Shown piece after piece: positions 1 through 8,377 of a DNA stretch of 28,091 nucleotides. Source of the stretch: JAABYT01 sp041581935 (GTDB lineage Bacteria; Pseudomonadota; Gammaproteobacteria; HK1). The stretch spans positions 1 through 28,091 of the forward strand of contig JBFICP010000009.1 of assembly GCA_041581935.1 (NCBI GenBank), written 5' to 3'. The notes under the pieces are model-generated. The model was given only the letters and a program-made list of their open reading frames with translations. It did not search any database and was not told the origin of the DNA. How positions within the stretch are numbered: position 1 is the stretch's first letter; every line of letters starts with the position of its first letter. The translations under genes and the position numbers were made by a program.

Positions 1-1157
1 CCCTCCAACCACCCGGCGGCGTGCAGCACGAAGTGTGCGCCGCCGAGCACCGTCGAGAGCATCGAGTCGGCGCTCTCGCAGGCGGCCTGATAGTCGGCAA
101 CCTTCGATGCGGTCAATGCGCCGCCACAGCGCAATGGAATTCCGAGACGACGCGCGAGCTGACCGATGACGAAGTTCGACATGACCGGCTCGGGCATGCC
201 GAAGGTCGGGGCGCCCGACTTGAGGCTCATGGAAGACAGGAAGTTTCCGAGCACGAAGGGCGCGCCGGCGCACACCAGCTGCGCGAACGCGCAGCACATC
301 ATCGCCTCTGCGAGCGCTTGGGCGATGGACGCGGCGGTCGAGACCGGGCCCATCGCGCCGCTCAAGATGAACGGCACGACGACGATGCCCTGGTTCGCGC
401 CGCAGTAGACGCGGATTGCCTGGGTGACGACCTTGTCGACCAGCAGCGGCGAGTTGGTGTTGACGTTACCCATGATGACGCAGTTCTGCGCCACCGTGTT
501 CTCGCCGTGGAGAATACGCGCCATCGCCACCGAGTCCTCGGCACGGCTCATCTCGGTGATGGCGCCGAGATGAGGCTTGTCGGACCAGCGCATGTGCGCG
601 TAGACCATATCCAGGTGACGCTTCGACACGGGGACGTCGCAGGGCTCGCAGATGACCAGCCCGCCGTGATGCAGAGCGGGTAGCATGTAGGAGAGCTTCA
701 CCAGCTCGATGAAATTTTCAATCGTGCCGTAGCGTCGCCCGTTCGCCAGATCGCGCACGAACGGAGGGCCGTAAACCGGCGCGAACACGTGGTTGGCACC
801 ACCGATGCGCACACTGCGCGCGGGGTTGCGGGCTACTTGCGTGAATTCTGACGGCGCCCGGCTGCATAGCTCGCGCACCATCTCGCGGGGCGCCTTGACC
901 CGCGTACCCTCGACGTCTGCGCCGGCATCACGCCAGATACGCAGCGCCTCCTGGTCGTCACGGAACTCGAGGCCGACCTCCTCGATCAGTCAGTCGGCCT
1001 GATCTTCGAGCTTTGTGAGCCCTTCCTCTTCGGCAAACGCGAAAAAGGGAATCCGGCGCTTCACGTAGGCGGGCGCGGCGGCCTCGTCGCCGCGCGCGAC
1101 CCGGCGCGCCGCGCCCTGGCCACGCCTGCGTCGGCCGCCCGCGATCTTTTCCCGCAT
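1..1157 (-). pseudogene. MttB-superfamily (trimethylamine methyltransferase-like) protein, partial, interrupted by in-frame TGA
   Basis: Reading the minus strand from the ATG at 1157 gives a continuous MttB-family (COG5598) protein up to the window edge, 385 codons, except for one TGA at codon 56 (bases 990-992). Family landmarks seen: a basic Arg-rich N-terminus, FRDDQEALRIWRDAGADV, FAPVYGPPFVRDL, KRHLDMVYAHMRWSDKP and AGAPFVLGNFLSSMSLKSGAP, ending near FVLHAAGWLEG. The TGA sits in QAD-stop-LIEEVGLEF, where relatives commonly have Trp or another residue, so a single TGG-to-TGA change is the simplest explanation. The frame is intact on both sides. Pyrrolysine in archaeal MttB is a TAG codon much further downstream, so this is not that. 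The family moves methyl groups from quaternary or tertiary amines to a corrinoid protein; the substrate here is unknown. The gene could be a pseudogene, contain a sequence error, or be restarted at Met93 (base 881). Confidence 0.8.
990..992 (-). other. In-frame TGA stop within the MttB-like gene
   Basis: The plus-strand TCA at 990-992 reads TGA in the methyltransferase frame (codon 56 from the ATG at 1157). Both flanks encode conserved family sequence in the same frame, so this is a point nonsense change and not a frameshift. Confidence 0.9.
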
Positions 1158-1255
1158 GAGTCACTCCCCTGGCAGGCTCTAGGGTAGAGGCAATCGCGCC
1201 GATTGTGACCCCCCGCGCTGCGGCGATCCCGACAATCCTTGCCCAAATGAGACGC

Positions 1256-1888
1256 TCAGGTTTCGAATTGCGCCTTGACTCTTTTCGATGCCGCCAGATA
1301 ACCGCCGAAGACGACCAGCAGCACAATCAAAGCCACGGCGATCAGGAGCTCGCCGGGGTCACTCGAGGTCCCGCTGGCCAGATGCTCGACAATCTGCTTC
1401 GCGAGCAGGGCCGCCCAGGCGAGCGGCAGTGCCGCGCACAGGAGCCGGGACCAGCGTTTGCGCAGCAGCAGCCCGACGAAGCACGCGGCATGCGCGGTCC
1501 AGATAGCCATGGTGAGGGCCCACAGACCGGGCAGGCGGAACGGATACAGCTCCGAGAGCAGCAGGCTCGCCACCACTTGAACGAGACCGATGGCGCCGGC
1601 GAGGCCCGTCAGCGCAAGAGCGAGTTTCAGCAAGAGCGGCGAGGCCGTCACGACGCGTCCATCTGCCTCACGCGATCGTCTTCCTCGCGCGGCGATCCGA
1701 CCGGTGGCCCAGATGGCGCCATGCCCCGTGGCCCACACGGCGACGACCACGGGCACGAAAACGATCGGAGGCGGGTGCCCGCCCCCAGCGAGAGCCAGCA
1801 ACAGGCAGATAGACAAGCCGAGCGCGCCCCACAGGCCATGGGCCCAGAGCACCGCCGGCCTGCGCTCGCCTCTCGCAATCAAGAGCAT
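1256..1888 (-). CDS. Multi-pass inner-membrane protein of unknown function
   Basis: A 210-residue protein that I do not recognise. It is strongly hydrophobic, with about six likely membrane segments near residues 17-35, 41-63, 85-112, 121-142, 148-165 and 180-200. A basic loop (around residues 64-79, RIAARGRRSREADGR) separates the first two segments from the rest. There is no cleavable signal peptide or catalytic motif that I can see. The ATG at 1888 is preceded by a weak GCGGAAA Shine-Dalgarno-like stretch. It lies 98 bases upstream of the MttB-like gene on the same strand, so the two may be co-transcribed, and it is divergent from the GMC oxidoreductase. Overlapping reading frames on the plus strand look like shadows. 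That it is a real gene is inferred from the clean hydrophobic pattern. Confidence 0.7.
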   Translation of the reverse strand: MLLIARGERRPAVLWAHGLWGALGLSICLLLALAGGGHPPPIVFVPVVVAVWATGHGAIWATGRIAARGRRSREADGRVVTASPLLLKLALALTGLAGAIGLVQVVASLLLSELYPFRLPGLWALTMAIWTAHAACFVGLLLRKRWSRLLCAALPLAWAALLAKQIVEHLASGTSSDPGELLIAVALIVLLVVFGGYLAASKRVKAQFET

Positions 1889-2002
1889 GGGTTTCCGCTT
1901 CGCGCGCGTTCGACAAGTATAGATACGCGATCAACGACGCGTGGATCGTGGTCTCGCGTTGTTGCACACTCACCGCTCGGAGCACGGGACGGGGAATTAC
2001 GC

Positions 2003-3604
2003 ATGGCGGTAGAGAGCTACGATTTCATCGTGGTGGGCGGTGGATCGGCCGGCTGCGTGCTTGCCAGCAGATTGAGTCAAAGCGGTCGCGATCGGGTGCT
2101 GCTGCTGGAGGCGGGCCCGCGCTACCATCCGCTCGAGCGCATCCCCATCAGCTACTCGAAGTTCATCGACAATCCGGCCGTCAACTGGTGCTTCATGTCG
2201 AAACCGGAAGACAGCACTGCGGGACGGCCGATCCCGGTTCCCCGCGGCCGCCTGCTCGGTGGATCGAGTGCCATCAACGGGCTCGTGTTCGTGCGCGGTC
2301 AGGCGCTCGACTACGACACGTGGGCGCAGATGGGTAATCGCGGCTGGAGCTACGCGGACGTCCTGCCGATATTCAAGCGCCTGGAATCTTACGATGGCGG
2401 CGACGAGCGGCTTCGCGGAAGAGACGGCCCGCTGCGCCTCACCGAAGCACACGATCGAAGCGAACTATACGACTCCTGGTTTGCTGCCGCCGAAGAGGTA
2501 GGCCTCGAGCGCAATCCCGACTACAACGGCGCCAGCCAGGAAGGAATTTGCCGCACGCAGACGACGATTCACGATGGCTGGCGCATGAGCGCATCCCGCT
2601 GCTATCTCGAGCCCGCCCGGCGCCGGCCCAATCTCGATATTCGCTGCGACGCCCATGTCGAATCACTGACTCTCGAGAACAAACGATGCACAGGACTTCG
2701 TTACCGCCTGGGCGGCGAGAGCCGCGAGGCGACGGCGCGCTGCGAGGTGGTGCTGAGTGCGGGGTCCGTCAATTCACCACAGATTCTCGAGCTCTCGGGA
2801 ATCGGACGGCCCGACCTGCTTCGTGCGCACGGAATCGAAGTGCGACACGCTCTCGATGGCGTCGGCGAGAATCTCCGCGACCATTACGTGCCCCGGTTGC
2901 GCTGGGACATCGTAAAGCGCGGAGTCACGTTCAATGATCGCGCGCGAGGTCTCGGGCTCGCATGGCAGATTCTGCGCTACGCGTTGACGCGCCGCGGTTT
3001 TCTGGCGTTGCCGTCGGCGCCGGTGCTCGCTTTCCTGCGCACCCGACCCGGGCTCGAGGCGCCGGACGTGCAGCTTCACTTCATTCCGTTCGCGATCGAG
3101 AATTTCAAGAAACGCAGGCTGGCGAAGGGCCCCGGGATCACCATCGCCATGTGCCAGCTTCGCCCGGAGAGTCGGGGGTCGATTCACATCGGGTCGCCCG
3201 ACCCGATGACCGCACCCGAGATTCGCTTCAACTTTCTGTCCGCTGCCATCGACCGCGAGACGCTCGTGGCCGGCGTGCGCGCAACCCGGCGTATAATCGA
3301 AGCGAAGGCCATGGACGCGCTTCGTGGTGCCGAGGTGAGTCCCGGCTCCCAGGTGCAGAGCGACGAGGAAATACTCGATTACATCCGTGAGAACGCGCAG
3401 ACCGCCTACCACCCGGTCGGTACCTGCAAGATGGGCACGGACGAGATGGCGGTGGTGGATCCGGCCTTGCGCGTGCGCGGTATCGAGGGCCTGCGCGTCG
3501 CGGACGGCTCAGTGATGCCGACGCTCATGTCGGGCAACACCAACGGCCCGATCATCATGATCGGCGAGAAAGCCTCCGACATGATTCGGGAAGCGTGGCG
3601 TTAG
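2003..3604 (+). CDS. GMC-family FAD-dependent oxidoreductase (choline/alcohol dehydrogenase-like)
   Basis: A 533-residue flavoprotein of the glucose-methanol-choline family, which oxidises primary alcohols or choline-like substrates using FAD. Seen: the N-terminal dinucleotide-binding motif VVGGGSAGCVLASRL (residues 10-24) with the acidic ELEAG-like LLLEAGP that follows, the GMC signature GGSSAINGLVFVRGQ (86-100), and the second signature LSAGSVNSPQILELSGIG. The C-terminal catalytic region has HPVGTCKMG (His470) and GNTNGP (Asn512). Length is typical of BetA/AlkJ-type enzymes. The ATG at 2003 was chosen because the flavin fold starts immediately after it and a GGGGAAT stretch precedes it; the frame stays open further upstream but looks non-coding there. 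It converges on the ketopantoate reductase-like gene with 34 bases between stops. The substrate cannot be read from sequence. Confidence 0.93.
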   Translation: MAVESYDFIVVGGGSAGCVLASRLSQSGRDRVLLLEAGPRYHPLERIPISYSKFIDNPAVNWCFMSKPEDSTAGRPIPVPRGRLLGGSSAINGLVFVRGQALDYDTWAQMGNRGWSYADVLPIFKRLESYDGGDERLRGRDGPLRLTEAHDRSELYDSWFAAAEEVGLERNPDYNGASQEGICRTQTTIHDGWRMSASRCYLEPARRRPNLDIRCDAHVESLTLENKRCTGLRYRLGGESREATARCEVVLSAGSVNSPQILELSGIGRPDLLRAHGIEVRHALDGVGENLRDHYVPRLRWDIVKRGVTFNDRARGLGLAWQILRYALTRRGFLALPSAPVLAFLRTRPGLEAPDVQLHFIPFAIENFKKRRLAKGPGITIAMCQLRPESRGSIHIGSPDPMTAPEIRFNFLSAAIDRETLVAGVRATRRIIEAKAMDALRGAEVSPGSQVQSDEEILDYIRENAQTAYHPVGTCKMGTDEMAVVDPALRVRGIEGLRVADGSVMPTLMSGNTNGPIIMIGEKASDMIREAWR

Positions 3605-3638
3605 CCCTTATCCAAGCCGTAGTGCGACCGCCGCCCGC

Positions 3639-4691
3639 CTATATTTCCCGGACGTTGTCGAGGCTCGGTTGCACCTCGCCGCGCTCGACGCGCTTGACCG
3701 CATCCACCATGGCCAGGTTGACCGGCGTCGGAATGCCGAGCTCGGCGCCCTTGGCGGCAACGAGCCCGTTGATGAAATCGATTTCGGTGCGCCGGCCCTT
3801 CTGGATATCCTGTCCCATCGACGGGCGCATGGTTTCGGCGCGCCGCGCCGCCGAGGATTCCATTTTTTCTTCGAGCTCGCTACGCACTGCGCCGCCCTCG
3901 GTTGCGCCGGCGAGCCACTGCTTGGCCGTGGCCTCGTAGATTTTCTCCAGCTTGTAGCCCTGCGCGAGACCGACACTAACCGCCTCACCGGCGGTGCGAA
4001 TGCAAATCCAGCGGGTAATGGCTTCGCGATCGCAGGCGTTGCTGCTCATGCCCGTAGCGGCGGAAAGTCCATTGCGCATGGCATTGGCGACCAGCTTCGA
4101 CCAGCGTTCCCCCCACAGATTGCTGGTGACCTTGCTGCTGTCGATGAGCGACAGGAGCTCGGCGGTTTCCTCGACCCGCGGGGTGGTTCCACCGTGGACC
4201 TCGCCGGCGCGAAAAACCGTGTGGGCGTTACCGCCCCTGGGAACGCCGCGGCGTACCTCCCCGGGCGCGACCAGCTCGACGGCGATCTGGCTGGCGATGC
4301 AACCGAGCGTCCTGCCCCAGCCAACGGCCGCCGCGATGCGGTGCTCGTTGATGCAGTTCTGCAATGAAACCACGAAACCGGCCGGCGCCAGATAGTCGCG
4401 AATCAGCGCGGTGGCCCAATCCGTATCGTAGGATTTCGTGCACACGAACGCGATGTCGACGGGACCGGAGCGCGCCAGCGACTGCACGTCGGTAATGTGC
4501 ACGGCTGCGACCGGCGTGGTGAAACATTCCTCCTCACTGAGTCCCGCAAGCGAGAGACCGTGTGCACGCATTTGCTCCACGTGCGCGGGCCAGGGATCGA
4601 TGAGGGTGATATCCTGCCCGGCCCGTGCCAAGTAGCCACCCACGTAGGCGCCGACCGCCCCCGCACCCACGATGACAATGCGCTTGCCCAT
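3639..4691 (-). CDS. Ketopantoate reductase (ApbA/PanE) family NAD(P) dehydrogenase
   Basis: A 350-residue protein of the ketopantoate reductase family. The Rossmann motif VGAGAVGAYVGG occupies residues 8-19. CTKSYDT (84-90) and LQNCINE (110-116) follow, then the catalytic Lys in GERWSKLVANAM (Lys199) and the C-terminal SMGQDIQKGRRTEIDFINGL (291-310), which contains the conserved Glu303. It is about 50 residues longer than E. coli PanE (around 300), and the usual QNG reads QNC (Cys113). It is therefore probably a paralog acting on another 2-oxo acid and not the pantothenate enzyme. The ATG at 4691 has a strong GGAGGGGA ribosome site. It follows a second dehydrogenase on the same strand at 119 bases, so they may form one unit. 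Confidence 0.88.
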   Translation of the reverse strand: MGKRIVIVGAGAVGAYVGGYLARAGQDITLIDPWPAHVEQMRAHGLSLAGLSEEECFTTPVAAVHITDVQSLARSGPVDIAFVCTKSYDTDWATALIRDYLAPAGFVVSLQNCINEHRIAAAVGWGRTLGCIASQIAVELVAPGEVRRGVPRGGNAHTVFRAGEVHGGTTPRVEETAELLSLIDSSKVTSNLWGERWSKLVANAMRNGLSAATGMSSNACDREAITRWICIRTAGEAVSVGLAQGYKLEKIYEATAKQWLAGATEGGAVRSELEEKMESSAARRAETMRPSMGQDIQKGRRTEIDFINGLVAAKGAELGIPTPVNLAMVDAVKRVERGEVQPSLDNVREI

Positions 4692-4810
4692 GCTCCCCTC
4701 CGATTCGAGCTCGACGCGCCATTATCCCCAACTGACGGCAAAATTGCTGCGCACGCATTGCATCCCTGCGCGGTAGCGAGGATTCGCTACGCTGCATCCG
4801 ACCGGCGTGC

Positions 4811-5689
4811 TCATGAAAACTGCAAGTCGCACCACGCTTCCCAGAGCTTGGCGAGGCTCGCGTAATCGAGCTCACCGTAGCCCAGCTGCTCGGCAATTTC
4901 ATACGGTGTATGCGCGGCCAAAGTGGCGAACAGCGGCACGCCGAGGTCTTGCGCCGTTTCCAATGCAAGCATGGAGTCCTTTCGCGCGTTCGTGACCGAC
5001 ATGCCTCCCGCGTACTCCGCCTTGCCTATCCGGTCGCGCAAGCGGTGCTCCAACGGCCGCATGATGCCATCGGGACGCGCGAGTATCTCGATCACGGTCG
5101 CCATGGGGAGTCCAATCTTGCGCGCCATTGCACCCGCTTCGATCAGCACGACCATCAATGCGTGCATCACTGCATTATTGATTACCTTGGCGCCGCTGCC
5201 TGTTCCGACGGGTCCGAGATGGTGAATCCGCTCCGCCAAGGGTTCGAGAACGTCTCTGGCCTTCGCGAAATCCGCATCGGAGCCGCCGATCAGGAAAGTG
5301 TTCTTGCCGGCCGCCATCGACTGGACTCCGCCGGCGATGGCGGCATCGACGAAACCGATTTTCGATTGCGCGCAGATCGCCGCCAGTTTAACGGCGGTTT
5401 TCGGCGAGACCGTGCTCGTCTCTATAACGACTCGTGCCTGCGTGCCGGCGTTTGCGATGGTATTGACCACCTGCAGAGAAATCTCGGGGCGAGGCAGCGA
5501 AAGCAGAACGACGGCGGCATCGGCAACCGCCGATTCAACCGAGTCCGCCCACGCAATCTCGAGATGCTTGACGGCGGATTTTCGACCCGGATCGATATCG
5601 AATCCTGTGAGTCGAAAATTTCGCGAAAGCGGCTGCGCCAGTGCCGCACCCGCGTTGCCAAGACCGATAATAGTGACCGCGATACCCAT
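4811..5689 (-). CDS. 3-hydroxyisobutyrate dehydrogenase-family (beta-hydroxyacid) NAD(P) dehydrogenase
   Basis: A 292-residue member of the beta-hydroxyacid dehydrogenase family (MmsB, GarR, GlxR and relatives), which oxidises or reduces 3-hydroxy acids with NAD(P). Seen: the Rossmann motif IIGLGNAGAALAQPL (residues 7-21), substrate-loop signature FVDAAIAGG (113-121, in place of DAPVSGG), and the catalytic GTGSGAKVINN with Lys168 and Asn172. The C-terminal all-alpha dimer region includes ARKDSMLALETAQDLGVPLF. The ATG at 5689 has GGGGAGAG just upstream; a GTG at 5692 is the only close alternative. It is the first gene of a likely two-gene unit with the ketopantoate reductase-like gene. Specificity is not assignable; tartronate semialdehyde or hydroxyisobutyrate are family possibilities only. 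Confidence 0.9.
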   Translation of the reverse strand: MGIAVTIIGLGNAGAALAQPLSRNFRLTGFDIDPGRKSAVKHLEIAWADSVESAVADAAVVLLSLPRPEISLQVVNTIANAGTQARVVIETSTVSPKTAVKLAAICAQSKIGFVDAAIAGGVQSMAAGKNTFLIGGSDADFAKARDVLEPLAERIHHLGPVGTGSGAKVINNAVMHALMVVLIEAGAMARKIGLPMATVIEILARPDGIMRPLEHRLRDRIGKAEYAGGMSVTNARKDSMLALETAQDLGVPLFATLAAHTPYEIAEQLGYGELDYASLAKLWEAWCDLQFS

Positions 5690-6141
5690 CACTCTCTCCC
5701 CTCGATTGTCGCCGATGGCCCGGACGGCAGATTAGACCCGGTCCAAGGCTTTTGATTTTCAACTGCGGACAGTTGCCTGCTCCGATCGGGCTGGAGACAC
5801 ACGCACTGTAATCGAATTGTAAACGCCCCCGGCGTGTGACCCGGAAAACGGCAGCCATCGATCGGCTCAGGAGAGTCCTTCGCCGCGCGTGGCTATAGTA
5901 AATCGGTTACTGCTACAAGACTTGCATTCCGATTAATGGTGCCATTCATCCCGTCTTCAGAGCCGTTCGTCGCTTTGTCGGTAATCGCTCATTACATTCC
6001 CTAACTAAGCCGCGCATCGGGCCGATCCCCCATTCAAGGCGTCCGAGTGGACGTAGCTCACAAAACGAGTCGATTGTTGGGAAGAAACCGTGAATCTCAT
6101 CGTGAGCGTTCCACAGTTCAGTCACATGGGGCATTGCGACG
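5690..6141. other. Intergenic leader between the dehydrogenase and the minor-pilin operon
   Basis: About 450 bases without a supportable gene, between divergently transcribed units. It is less GC-rich than its surroundings around 5,890-6,010. It contains a perfect AlgR-like box (5963-5971) and a weak sigma-54-like sequence at 5911-5926 (TGCTAC, 5-base spacer, TTGCA) that lacks the invariant GG. No convincing sigma-70 promoter pair or terminator was seen. Short open frames here have no recognisable protein features. Confidence 0.6.
5963..5971 (+). promoter_or_regulatory. AlgR-box-like site upstream of the minor-pilin operon
   Basis: CCGTTCGTC at 5963-5971 is a 9/9 match to the core AlgR-binding sequence known in Pseudomonas aeruginosa, where FimS/AlgR controls the homologous fimU-pilVWXY1Y2E operon. 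It lies 171 bases upstream of the first pilin gene, on the same strand. The match is seen directly; function is inferred from the shared target operon. No algR or fimS gene is in the window. Confidence 0.4.
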
Positions 6142-6735
6142 ATGTTACGAAACCATGCAGCCAATAATGCCGGCAAGGTCGCAGGAATTACGATTGTCGA
6201 GCTGGTCCTAGCCCTCGCCGTCGTAGCCATTCTCGTCAGCACCGGCGTTCCTGCCTACTCGAACTTCATCCAGTCGAACAGGCTCGGCAAGTCGTCGTTC
6301 GATTTGTACGTGACCATCAATCTCGCCCGTTCCGAGGCGGTCAAGCGCCGCACGCGGGTGGTGCTGTGTCGATCGGGAAATCCGATGGCGACCACGCCCA
6401 GCTGCGGCGGAACCGACAACATCTGGACGACCGGCTGGCTGGTATTCGCAAGTGGCGACGGAAACAACACGTACGAATCGGCCACCGACACATTGCTGGG
6501 GATCGGCCTGGTCGAATCACCCAATGTGACGGTCATTACGAACAGCACGTCCAATAACAACCTCGAGTACAACTCCGACGGCACGACGAACGAGGGTGGC
6601 GGGACAGCACGCTTTGCCGTGTGCGATAAGCGCGGCGGCACCCGCGGTCGCCAGATCAACGTTCCACCACATGGACGACCGAAGCTCGTTTACGGCGATG
6701 CCGCCAGTCCAATCGACTGCACCTCCCCGTCATGA
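6142..6735 (+). CDS. fimT: Type IV minor pilin, GspH/FimT (FimU) family
   Basis: A 197-residue prepilin and the first gene of the minor-pilin operon. Its type III signal has a short basic leader ending in Gly15, cleaved before ITIVELVLALAVVAILV, with the conserved Glu at mature position +5 (Glu20). The GspH-domain continuation includes NRLGKSSFDLYVTINLARSEAVKRR, a VVLCRSG segment, GWLVFASGDGN and a C-terminal PHGRPKL glycine/proline turn. Cysteines near residues 76, 88, 160 and 193 may form disulfides. The processed protein would join the minor-pilin priming complex in the inner membrane at the pilus tip. It overlaps pilV by ATGA, indicating translational coupling. The ribosome site before the ATG is weak (GGGG at some distance), so the exact start is moderately sure. 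Confidence 0.88.
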   Translation: MLRNHAANNAGKVAGITIVELVLALAVVAILVSTGVPAYSNFIQSNRLGKSSFDLYVTINLARSEAVKRRTRVVLCRSGNPMATTPSCGGTDNIWTTGWLVFASGDGNNTYESATDTLLGIGLVESPNVTVITNSTSNNNLEYNSDGTTNEGGGTARFAVCDKRGGTRGRQINVPPHGRPKLVYGDAASPIDCTSPS

Positions 6736-7346
6736 ACACCCAGATCAAAGCACCCGGTCGTAACGCGTCTGCGAAACGTTGTCGCGGGTCGACGATGATG
6801 GAAGTCCTCGTCGCGGTTTTCGTAATGTCAATCGGTGTGCTCGGCGTGGGGGGCCTGCAGGTAACCGCGAAGCGTTCGAACTTCGAAGCAACGCAGAGAG
6901 CAACGGCGGCTGCGCTGGCGCAGGACATCGTCGAGCGCATGCGCTCGAATGCCGGGGAGCTCGGAATTTATACCGATTCCGGGCTGGGCCGCACGATGGA
7001 CGGCACGTCGATGTCGGTAGTCGACTGCTCGACGGACTGTGCTCCGATGACGCTTGCCGAATACGACCTCTATGAGTTCGAGCAGGCGGCCAACGGAGTG
7101 ACCGAGCAGGTAGGAGGGAGCAACGTGGGCGGTTTGACTCTTCCGACGACCTGCATTTCCGGGCCCGACGGTGGGCCGGGAATCTACACCGTCGCCATCG
7201 CCTGGCGTGGCATGACGAAGCTCAGCAATCCAGGCGCCGACCCCTGCGGCAGCGGAACCGGAAATTACGACGCTATTGGCGGAGCGGAAGTGGACGTATA
7301 TCGCCGCGTGCTCGTCATGCAGGTTTTCATATCGGAGCTGATTTGA
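6732..7346 (+). CDS. pilV: Type IV minor pilin PilV
   Basis: A 204-residue prepilin. The leader ends with CRG (Gly19) and the mature helix starts STMMEVLVAVFVMSIGVLGV, with Glu at +5 (Glu24) as in PilV proteins. The GLQVTAKRSN stretch and the RATAAALAQDIVERMRSN motif after the helix are characteristic of PilV, whose members usually carry an A-x-x-LA-x-D-x-x-x-R-M-R segment here. The globular part has Cys pairs such as VVDCSTDCAP and a C-terminal RRVLVMQVFISELI strand. The start overlaps the fimT stop by 4 bases (ATGA), and its own stop overlaps the pilW start. It acts with PilW and PilX in the pilus initiation subcomplex that recruits PilY1. Confidence 0.92.
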   Translation: MNTQIKAPGRNASAKRCRGSTMMEVLVAVFVMSIGVLGVGGLQVTAKRSNFEATQRATAAALAQDIVERMRSNAGELGIYTDSGLGRTMDGTSMSVVDCSTDCAPMTLAEYDLYEFEQAANGVTEQVGGSNVGGLTLPTTCISGPDGGPGIYTVAIAWRGMTKLSNPGADPCGSGTGNYDAIGGAEVDVYRRVLVMQVFISELI

Positions 7347-8377
7347 CGGTGAACGGCATGCGCACTCGACTAGAGAATCAACGCGGGCTCACGCTGATTG
7401 AGCTCATGCTGGCCGCGACTCTCGGGCTTCTCATCAGTGGTGTGGTGCTCAGCCTGTATATCAATACCGGCAGGAGTCTCGCCCAGAACGAGCGGTATGC
7501 ATGGATGCAGGAGAATGCTCGATTCGCGCTCAGGGCGCTGGCGGAAGATTTGACCATGATGGATTTCTGGGGACAGGTCATTCCGACCGATGTAATTGCC
7601 ACGAGCGTCTCACCGACCGCGGGCGACTGCGGTGAAGACATCGACGTATTCGATGCCGACACCGCCATCATGCTCATCAACAATCACGCCAGTCCGGCAG
7701 TCACTCACTTCACTCCCTGCGCGGCACTGACTGCCGACCTCAGGCCGGGTACCGACCTGCTCGCGCTGAAACGCGTGAAGGGTTCCTATACCGCGAGCAC
7801 CTTTGTCGACTCGGCGGATATCGACGGCGATTCCGATACCACCGAGATTTTGACGCTCGGCGCGTCGGATCTGAGCAGTGGGGTCGTTTATCTGCGCAGC
7901 ACGCGCAATGCGGGCACGTTCATCGACGACGCATCGTCGAGCAGTCCGCCCGCGACGGGTGAGAGCGACTGGGAATACGTTCCGCGTATCTACTTCGTGC
8001 GGGACTACTACGAAACCGCCGGTGATCAGATTCCGTCGCTATGCAGGCTCGCGATTTCAGATGTCGATATGACCACCACACAGTGCATCGCGGAAGGCAT
8101 CGAGGATTTTCACCTTCAGTTCGGGATAGATACGGACCAGGACGCTATCGCCAATGTCTACACCTCGACTCCGACCCTCGGTGATTTGGAAAACGCCGTA
8201 TCCGCGCGCGTGTATCTTCTCGCGCGCAGCATCGAGCCCGACCCGCATTACAACAACGACACGGAGTACGTTCTCGGCGACACGATCATCGCGGCGGCCA
8301 ATGACGGTTTCTATCGTCGCGTTTACAGCACGACCATCGCACTTCGCAATACCGCTTCACGAGGTTTGATGCAATGA
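7343..8377 (+). CDS. pilW: Type IV minor pilin PilW
   Basis: A 344-residue prepilin with leader ending in QRG (Gly15) followed by LTLIELMLAATLGLLISGVV and Glu at +5. The post-helix YINTGRSLAQNERYAWMQENARFALRAL is the typical PilW pattern. A large globular region follows, with Cys at GDCGED, FTPCAAL and SLCRLA and a C-terminal RRVYSTTIALRN strand. No ATG marks the beginning. TTG at 7343 overlaps the pilV stop (TTGA) and has GGAG five bases upstream; GTG at 7349 and ATG at 7358 are in-frame alternatives, and all give a workable leader. The stop overlaps pilX by ATGA. It belongs to the PilVWX-PilY1 tip complex. Confidence 0.92.
   Translation: MTVNGMRTRLENQRGLTLIELMLAATLGLLISGVVLSLYINTGRSLAQNERYAWMQENARFALRALAEDLTMMDFWGQVIPTDVIATSVSPTAGDCGEDIDVFDADTAIMLINNHASPAVTHFTPCAALTADLRPGTDLLALKRVKGSYTASTFVDSADIDGDSDTTEILTLGASDLSSGVVYLRSTRNAGTFIDDASSSSPPATGESDWEYVPRIYFVRDYYETAGDQIPSLCRLAISDVDMTTTQCIAEGIEDFHLQFGIDTDQDAIANVYTSTPTLGDLENAVSARVYLLARSIEPDPHYNNDTEYVLGDTIIAAANDGFYRRVYSTTIALRNTASRGLMQ

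Noticed and set aside
990..992. Selenocysteine or pyrrolysine at the in-frame stop of the MttB-like gene
   Set aside because: The codon is TGA, not TAG, the position is N-terminal and not in the active site, and homologous context suggests Trp.
1205..2002. Open frame extending the GMC oxidoreductase by 266 residues upstream
   Set aside because: The extension is low-complexity Arg/Gln-rich sequence antisense to the membrane-protein gene; the flavin fold and ribosome site begin at 2003.
1889..2002. TATACT -10-like box on the minus strand upstream of the membrane-protein gene
   Set aside because: No -35 element at a suitable distance.
5911..5926. Sigma-54-like sequence TGCTAC-N5-TTGCA before fimT
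   Set aside because: The -12 half is good and spacing is right, but the invariant GG of the -24 half is missing and the site is over 200 bases from the gene.
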